This document shows, in pieces, positions 59,201-64,000 of a stretch of 64,000 nucleotides of DNA. The stretch's first letter is position 1. Every line of letters starts with the position of its first letter. Both the position numbers and the translations under genes were made by a program. This DNA is from Mortierella alpina. Lineage: Eukaryota > Mortierellomycota > Mortierellomycetes > Mortierellales > Mortierellaceae. A model generated the notes under the pieces. The model was not told the origin of the DNA. It ran no database searches and saw only the letters and a program-made list of their open reading frames with translations. The DNA lies in contig JANATF010000001.1 of assembly GCA_029449245.1 (NCBI GenBank), positions 2,604,001-2,668,000 on the forward strand, read 5' to 3'.

Positions 59201-62200
59201 CAACAACCACCGCCTCGGATACCACAGGGTGCTCAGCCAGTCTCGCCTCGATCTCGCCGAGCTCGATACGGAAGCCACGAATCTTGACTTGCTGGTCATT
59301 GCGGCCCAGATAGACAAGCGACCCGTCTTGGAGGTATCGCACAAGGTCACCAGTCCTGTACATCCGTGCCCCAGGTGCGTCAACGAATGGGTCTGCCAGG
59401 AACCTTTCAGCGGTCAGCTGGGGTCTGTTCAGATACCCACGAGTGACACCGGCTCCACCGACATACAGCTCACCTACAGCACCGACAGGCACAGGTTGGC
59501 CGTGGCTATTGAGAACATAGGTGCGGAGGTCTGGGATGCGAATACCGACAGCGCTAGTGCTTTCGTCACAGTCGGCGAGTGTCATCACTCGATATGTCGC
59601 GTGCACTGTGGTCTCGGTAGTACCGTACATGTTCACAATCCTAGGACGGTCCTGTTCAGGAGCGAGAAACCAGGGCCTCAGCATTGTTGGTACGAGGGCC
59701 TCACCTGCAAGGACCACGTACTGCAGACTGTTGCGCAGCCCGAGTCTCGCATGCACGTCCGTGATCGCCATGAATGCGCTTGGAGTCATATTCAAGAATG
59801 TAACACCCTGATCGCATATCAGCTGGTAGAAGTCTTGCGGGGAACGTGCAACAGCCTGAGGGATGATGATAAGCTTGCCTCCGTAGCGAAGAGATCCCCA
59901 GATCTCCCACACAGACACATCAAAGGCGTATGAGTGGAAGAGACACCACGTGTGGTGCTCTGAGAATCCATACCAGGCGGCGGTAGCGTCGAGCAGGCGA
60001 GTAACCTGGCGATGCTCGACCATGACTCCCTTTGGCTTGCCTGAGGAGCCTGAAGTATATATGACATAAGCCAGGTGGTGACTCGACACACCAGGGACAC
60101 AAGGGTTGATAGCAGGACCCGAGATTGGAGCGCTGGGGTCTACCACGGTCAAAGAGCTGAGATCGGCACCTTGAAGTGCGACCAAGCCATACGAGTCAGC
60201 TACGAGGACGGCGGGTGCGGCATCCAGAAGGATATCGGAAAGTCGGCCACTGGCATGGGACGGATCAAGCGGGACATAGGCACCGCCTGCTTTGAGGATT
60301 GCCAAGATGCCGACAAGGACTGAAAATGAACGCTGGACACAGATTGCAACAAGGGTGTCTGGCCGGACACCGAGAGTAATGAGGTGGTGAGCCAAGCGAT
60401 TGGCGCGTGTGTTGACCTCCATGTATGTCAAGGACTCATTTCCGTGAACGAGGGCAATTGCTTCCGGGGTGCGCTCGACTTGCTGCTCGAATATGTCATG
60501 TAAACAACCTCCATCAGCGTATGCCTCCGTTATCGTGTTCCAATCTTGCAAAAGCATCCCTCGCTCCTCGGTAGGCACGACATCCAGGTCTATGGCTGGC
60601 ATATTAGAGCTGTGTTCAAGCGCCAACATCAACTTCTCCAAAGCCTCCTGCATGTATCCACATATGCGGCTCGGATCCAGAGGTTGCACAGCTTGTGCCG
60701 TAAGTCCAATGGAGTGGCCATATTCCTCCACAGACAGAGTGATCGGATAGTTGGTTCTTTCCTGACTCTCCAAAAACTCGGCTCCGTACCTTCCAGCGGC
60801 ATCAGTTTCGTCAGCCGAGTTGTGCCGGTAGTTTAGTATGGAGCTGAATAGAGGAGCTCCCACTGGAACGCCGCTACAGCGCTGTGCTAGAGCCAGTGAT
60901 GCATTCTCGTTTTCCATTAGCGCCGCGAGTCTAGCATGCGTCACTCGAACACTCTCCTCAACGCTGTTCTTGTCGAGGTCGACACGAATTGGCAGGGTGT
61001 TGATGAAAAGGCCCATTGCGCGATCCGAACTTGCAGCAGCGTGCATACGCCCAAACAGTACTGTGCCGAATACAGCGCAGTCTTGTCCGCTTGTCCTAGC
61101 AACTACTATCGCCCATGCCACATGGCATAAACTGGCGACACTCACTCCTAGATGCCTTGCTTGTGCGCGGAGCCGGTCATTCGTATCTTGAGACAGCATC
61201 CTCTGAGACTCAGCTGACTCAAAACCATCTCCATGAACGTCCGTTATTCCAAATGGCAACGAAGGGCTGTCCATGTCCTCAAGCATGTCCTTAAAGAACC
61301 GTTCATGGAATGCATCACTCACACCTAAGCGCGCCTGGGCAATGAGGTTGCGGTAGTGCTGAGCTGGAGGCAGTGTGTCGCCGCGTCCCTCCGAGAACGC
61401 TTGAATCTCGTCCTCGATTGTCTCCAAGGTCGAGTGGTCGCCGATCAGATGATGCAGCAGCCTCACAAGAATCCAGCGGCCGTCGAACTCTTGCGCTGCG
61501 ATAAACCGCAGCAATGGTGCTTGTGACAAATCCAAGCGATGATGACGAGGGTCAAATATCTGCTTCAGCTGCTGAGCAACGGGTCCATTGGCCTGGTCCA
61601 ACTTGAGTTCCGTAATCGACAAACGAGCATCACGCCAGACGACCTGTGCTGGTGTGGATGTTCTTTCCCAGATAAATGACGTACGAAGAATGTCATGTCG
61701 ATTCACGACCGGTTGGACGGAAGCTAAATACCGATCCAGGGACGTCTTGTCGTTGAATGCCAGGGAAGAGTAAAGTAGGTAAGGGTCTCCTTTCTTGGCC
61801 ATGAGGTGGTGGAAGAGGATGCCATCTTGCAACGGAGACAGAGCATAGATATCCTGAATATTGGCCGCTCCTCCAGGTACTCGCTCAACGATTTGGTCGA
61901 TATCCATCTGGTTAAGATCGACCAGCGGGAGCAAATCAGGTGTAATCTGGCAAGTATCCAGCGTGATGAGGTTGGGAGGCACGGAGACATCTTGAAGTTT
62001 ATCGATTGCTTGCGCAAGCACTGAGAGTGTTGGCGAAGCAAAGATACTGCGAACCGAGATCGAATACCCAAGCTTATGAAGCCGCGAGATGACCCGCACT
62101 GCCAGCAGAGAATGACCTCCAAGAGCAAAGAAGCTATCATGGCGACTGATACGCTCCAGATGCAGCAGGTCGGCCCAAATCAGCGCGAGAGAACGCTCCA

Positions 62201-64000
62201 CTTCTCCTTGAGGTTCTTCGTAGGCTTGTCGAGCAAAGTCAAGGTCGCCTGGAGCTGGCAATGCACGTCGATCGAGTTTGCCATTGGGAGTCAATGGGAG
62301 AGCCTTCATGCGGACGAATGCTGCCGGCACCATATATGCTGGAAGACAAGTTGTAAGATAATACTGAAGCGTCGAGGCCAGCTGCGCTGCAGAGTGGGCT
62401 ATCGCGACATTGGCTGAAGGAATGGTAGTGAGAGGGTGAGTATTCATAGTCCTCGACATCCACAGAGCACTTTCGAATAGGTGGCTCATAAAGAGCACTG
62501 ACCGACTTACATTCTGCTCCATCATGCCACTGATCGTGGGTGACGACATAGGCAACCAAACGTTTGGCACTCGACTCCCCGGTAGCAACAACCACAGCCT
62601 CTGTCACCAAGGGATTATCAGTAAGCCTTGCTTCAATTTCACCCAACTCGACTCGGAATCCACGGATTTTTACTTGGTGGTCGACACGACCCAAGCAGAC
62701 GACATTCCCGTCAGGCAGATATTTTGCAACGTCTCCAGTCTTGTACATCAAGGCTCCAGGCACTTTCGGGAACGGATCCGGGAGGAATGCCTTTGCTGTC
62801 AAGTCTGGCTTGTTCAAGTACCCTCTCGACACCCCAAGTCCTGCAATATAGATCTCGCCGACAGCTCCCAGGGGCACAGGATTGCCATGCTTGTCCAAAA
62901 TGTAAACGCGCTTGTTGGCACCAGGTCGACCAATGGGAGCCGAATCTTGGCCTATGAGCTCTTCTTCTGCGTACTTCCACGAGGTTGCTACTGCAGAGGT
63001 CTCTGTGGGACCATATTCATTGATAATGATTCCATTTGGTATAAGATTGCGCACTCTCCGGACAAGCGCCGCAGACAGCGCCTCTGCACCAATCGAGAGT
63101 GCCATCATCGCATCCAAGGATGGCAAGTCCCCACAATCCTGGAGTACCGCGGGTGTGAGAATGGCATGGGTGATACGGTTCTGTGCCAGGTAATCCCACA
63201 GTTGGATGAGATCAACACGGATGTCATCTGGAATCACATGTAGAACACCACCAAAGCCAAGCGTGCCGAAAGTCTCGAGAACACTGGGGTCGAAGCTCAT
63301 CGAGGAGAACTGAGCCATGCGGCCCGATGGACTCATGGCAAGGCAGGCTTGCCTGGATGTGACAAGACTGACGACACCTTGGTGCTCCACCATAACTCCC
63401 TTTGGCTTGCCGGTAGTTCCTGAGGTATAGATGACGTACGCAAGATGCTGTGAAGTGAGCGTGCTGGTCTGAGGATTTGTTGTAGGGTAGATTGTCGTGT
63501 CAATGTGGGAATCGACGATGTTTACACTCTGCAACGCTTCCTGTCCTAACGCAGCCTTTCCGACACTGTCGGCGATCAAACAGACAGGCGCAGCGTCTTG
63601 AAGAATGTCGATCAAGCGTCTGCTCGCATAAATTGGGTCAAGGGGCACATAAGCAGCCCCTGCTTTGAGGACAGCCAAGATTCCGATGATCATCTCAAGT
63701 GACCGCGCAACACAGATACCCACGAGTTTGTCTGGCTGGGCGCCCTGCTCCGAAAGACGGTGTGCCAAGCAATTGGCCCGTGCGTTCAGCTCGCTATAAG
63801 TCAACGACTGGTTCTCATGCACGACAGCAATAGCGTTCGGTGTGCGCTCGGCCTGCCGCTCGAATAGGTGGTGCAGGCAATCATCGGCGCGGTAATCCTC
63901 AGTTGTTGCGTTCCAGGTCCGAAGCAGCAGTTGCCGCTCCTCCAATGGCATCATCTCCAAGTGCTGTATGGTTATGCTGCCCTCGCTTTCGAGGGCATGA
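44258..64000 (-). CDS. Bacterial-type multimodular NRPS, 5' end outside window
   Basis: A giant multi-enzyme that activates, loads and condenses amino acids into a peptide and releases it through a terminal thioesterase. Predicted exons (minus): 62511-64000 (partial), 59111-62413, 58326-59009, 55686-58214, 54906-55589, 51609-54794, 48954-51497, 48169-48852, 45529-48057 and 44258-45444. The frame closes across all of them, giving 6,272 visible codons plus stop. Visible order: C end-A1-T1-E/C-A2-T2-C3-A3-T3-C4-A4-T4-C5-A5-T5-C6-A6-T6-TE. Four introns of 111 bp fall at the same point in C3-C6. Five of 84-101 bp lie between A and T, but none in module 4. Domain motifs (YTSG[TS][TS][25 protein letters not shown]) are intact. 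The dual E/C and TE resemble bacterial enzymes and those reported from Mortierella alpina, implying transfer followed by intron gain. The product is unknown. Confidence 0.98.
44291..45268 (-). other. NRPS T6 and terminal thioesterase
   Basis: T6 (45268-45041; Ser codon 45155-45157, [10 protein letters not shown]). The type I thioesterase (44974-44291) begins [15 protein letters not shown] and has the nucleophile elbow GYSFGG (Ser codon 44759-44761), VALMDSF with the likely Asp, and CAHQYM with the likely His. It releases the chain by hydrolysis or cyclisation. Confidence 0.9.
45287..46918 (-). other. NRPS A6
   Basis: A near-exact duplicate of A3, pocket D-P-L-I-L-G-E-V-A. It contains an 84-bp intron (45445-45528, GTAAGT donor, TGCTAAC branch) that is a multiple of three with no stop, so unspliced message would still be translated. 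Confidence 0.85.
45575..50310 (-). repeat. 4.74-kb duplicated bimodule, copy distal to the 5' end
   Basis: Nearly identical to 55732-60467 at a constant offset of 10,157 bp, covering A5-T5-C6-A6. I noticed only a few substitutions (for example near 46553 and 46629). The edges are sharp: similarity drops outside AATGACATACG on one side and CTTCCGG on the other. Confidence 0.95.
46960..48667 (-). other. NRPS T5 and C6
   Basis: T5 (48667-48461; Ser codon ~48563-48565), then C6 (48391-46960), LCL type, with intron 48058-48168 and HHIVSDG at 47867-47887. Confidence 0.85.
48700..50349 (-). other. NRPS A5 (threonine-like code)
   Basis: A near-exact duplicate of A2 (offset 10,157 bp) with the same pocket D-V-W-N-V-A-M-V-H. 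Intron 48853-48953 corresponds to 59010-59110. Confidence 0.85.
50403..52107 (-). other. NRPS T4 and C5
   Basis: T4 (52107-51901; Ser codon ~52003-52005), then C5 (51828-50403), LCL type, with intron 51498-51608 and HHIVSDG at 51307-51327. Confidence 0.85.
52143..53640 (-). other. NRPS A4
   Basis: The only visible adenylation domain without a near-identical partner. The pocket reads D-I-W-N-I-G-M-Y-T (+K), Thr-like in its first seven positions but different at 330-331. There is no intron between A and T, unlike every other module in view. Confidence 0.85.
53700..55404 (-). other. NRPS T3 and C4
   Basis: T3 (55404-55198; Ser codon ~55300-55302), then C4 (55128-53700), LCL type, with intron 54795-54905 and HHIVSDG. 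The core sequence is the same as C3, C5 and C6. Confidence 0.85.
55440..57066 (-). other. NRPS A3
   Basis: An adenylation domain with all core motifs. The pocket reads D-P-L-I-L-G-E-V-A (+K); specificity is unassigned. Intron 55590-55685 lies between A8 and A10. It is nearly identical to A6 and related to A1. Confidence 0.85.
55732..60467 (-). repeat. 4.74-kb duplicated bimodule, copy proximal to the 5' end
   Basis: The partner of 45575-50310, covering A2-T2-C3-A3, introns included. Confidence 0.95.
57120..58824 (-). other. NRPS T2 and C3
   Basis: T2 (58824-58618) has its Ser codon near 58720-58722. C3 (58548-57120) starts [18 protein letters not shown], typical of LCL domains, and has HHIVSDG downstream of the conserved intron 58215-58325. 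The splice rebuilds [17 protein letters not shown]. Confidence 0.85.
58857..60506 (-). other. NRPS A2 (threonine-like code)
   Basis: An adenylation domain with [28 protein letters not shown] and [13 protein letters not shown]. The GrsA-aligned pocket reads D-V-W-N-V-A-M-V-H (+K), close to the known Thr code D-F-W-N-I-G-M-V-H-K. An intron (59010-59110) lies before the A10 motif. It is practically identical to A5. Confidence 0.85.
60540..62213 (-). other. NRPS T1 and dual E/C domain
   Basis: T1 (62213-62007) carries the phosphopantetheine Ser in [10 protein letters not shown] (codon ~62109-62111). The next domain (~61943-60540) begins [20 protein letters not shown] and has the extended N-terminal motif HHLMAKKGD (61785-61811), matching HH[IL]xxxxGD, the hallmark of dual epimerisation/condensation domains. 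The second His motif is HHLIGDHS (61431-61454). Residue 1 is therefore expected to be flipped to D before condensation. This is the only domain of this type in view. Confidence 0.88.
62246..64000 (-). other. NRPS module 1: end of a C domain, then A1
   Basis: The first ~40 visible residues ([17 protein letters not shown]) are the end of a domain, probably condensation, lying beyond the edge. A1 spans about 63880-62246, interrupted by the intron 62414-62510. Motifs: [51 protein letters not shown]. Reading against GrsA positions gives D-P-L-I-S-G-E-A-V plus the usual Lys, a code that I cannot assign. Three AG acceptors for the intron are all in frame; I chose the one at 62414-62415. Confidence 0.85.

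Noticed and set aside
44258-64000. NRPS as several separate genes (each large open frame starting at an internal ATG)
   Set aside because: The breaks coincide with short introns at conserved domain positions, and all exon phases sum to one uninterrupted frame.
1-64000. CRISPR arrays, bacterial operons or Shine-Dalgarno sites
   Set aside because: The sequence is eukaryotic, with spliceosomal introns throughout. No direct-repeat/spacer pattern was found.

Overview
The window is nuclear DNA of a filamentous fungus. Genes are compact and carry short GT-AG introns with CTAAC/CTGAC-type branch sites. The best fit is Mortierellomycotina (Mortierella and relatives). Three things point there: proteins such as MSS51, USB1, RAD5, NPL4 and a MOT1 molybdate transporter; a Fanzor-like element; and above all a very large bacterial-type nonribosomal peptide synthetase (NRPS) with a dual epimerisation/condensation (E/C) domain, of the kind known from Mortierella alpina. 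The genus is an inference from gene content; no rRNA or marker barcode is present.

Region 1 (about 0.5-21 kb) holds housekeeping genes: a low-complexity hypothetical protein (+), isovaleryl-CoA dehydrogenase (+), the Golgi GTPase ARFRP1/Arl3 (-), the MSS51-type COX1 translation factor (+), a Kre9/Knh1-like GPI-anchored wall protein (-), sphingosine-1-phosphate lyase (+), the LYR protein ETFRF1 (+), a MOT1 molybdate transporter (+), NPL4 (-) and USB1 (-). Region 2 (21-29 kb) holds RAD5 (+), an Ala/Glu-rich acidic protein with two basic patches (-), and sparse intergenic DNA. Region 3 (29-40 kb) is a block of ribosome-biogenesis and translation genes: RRP1 (-), RPS15 (+), RPL26 (-), ESF1 (+) and eIF2B-delta (-). 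Divergent pairs share short promoters (USB1/RAD5 181 bp; RRP1/RPS15 223 bp).

Region 4 (40-44.2 kb) is gene-poor accessory DNA. It has the C-terminal part of a Fanzor-like (eukaryotic TnpB homologue) nuclease on the minus strand and about three tandem copies of a ~583-bp repeat. Region 5 (44.26-64 kb) is one NRPS gene on the minus strand, running off the right edge. Nine introns can be placed, and the reading frame closes over all ten visible exons (6,272 codons plus stop). The visible order is (end of C)-A1-T1-E/C-A2-T2-C3-A3-T3-C4-A4-T4-C5-A5-T5-C6-A6-T6-TE. A 4.7-kb block (A2-T2-C3-A3) is repeated almost exactly as A5-T5-C6-A6, and four C domains share one near-identical 1.35-kb core including an identically placed 111-bp intron. 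The gene therefore looks built by recent bimodule duplication with adenylation-domain exchange. Specificity codes read from A2/A5 resemble the threonine code.

All exon boundaries are predicted by eye from splice signals, frame and family similarity. No transcript data or database searches were available.
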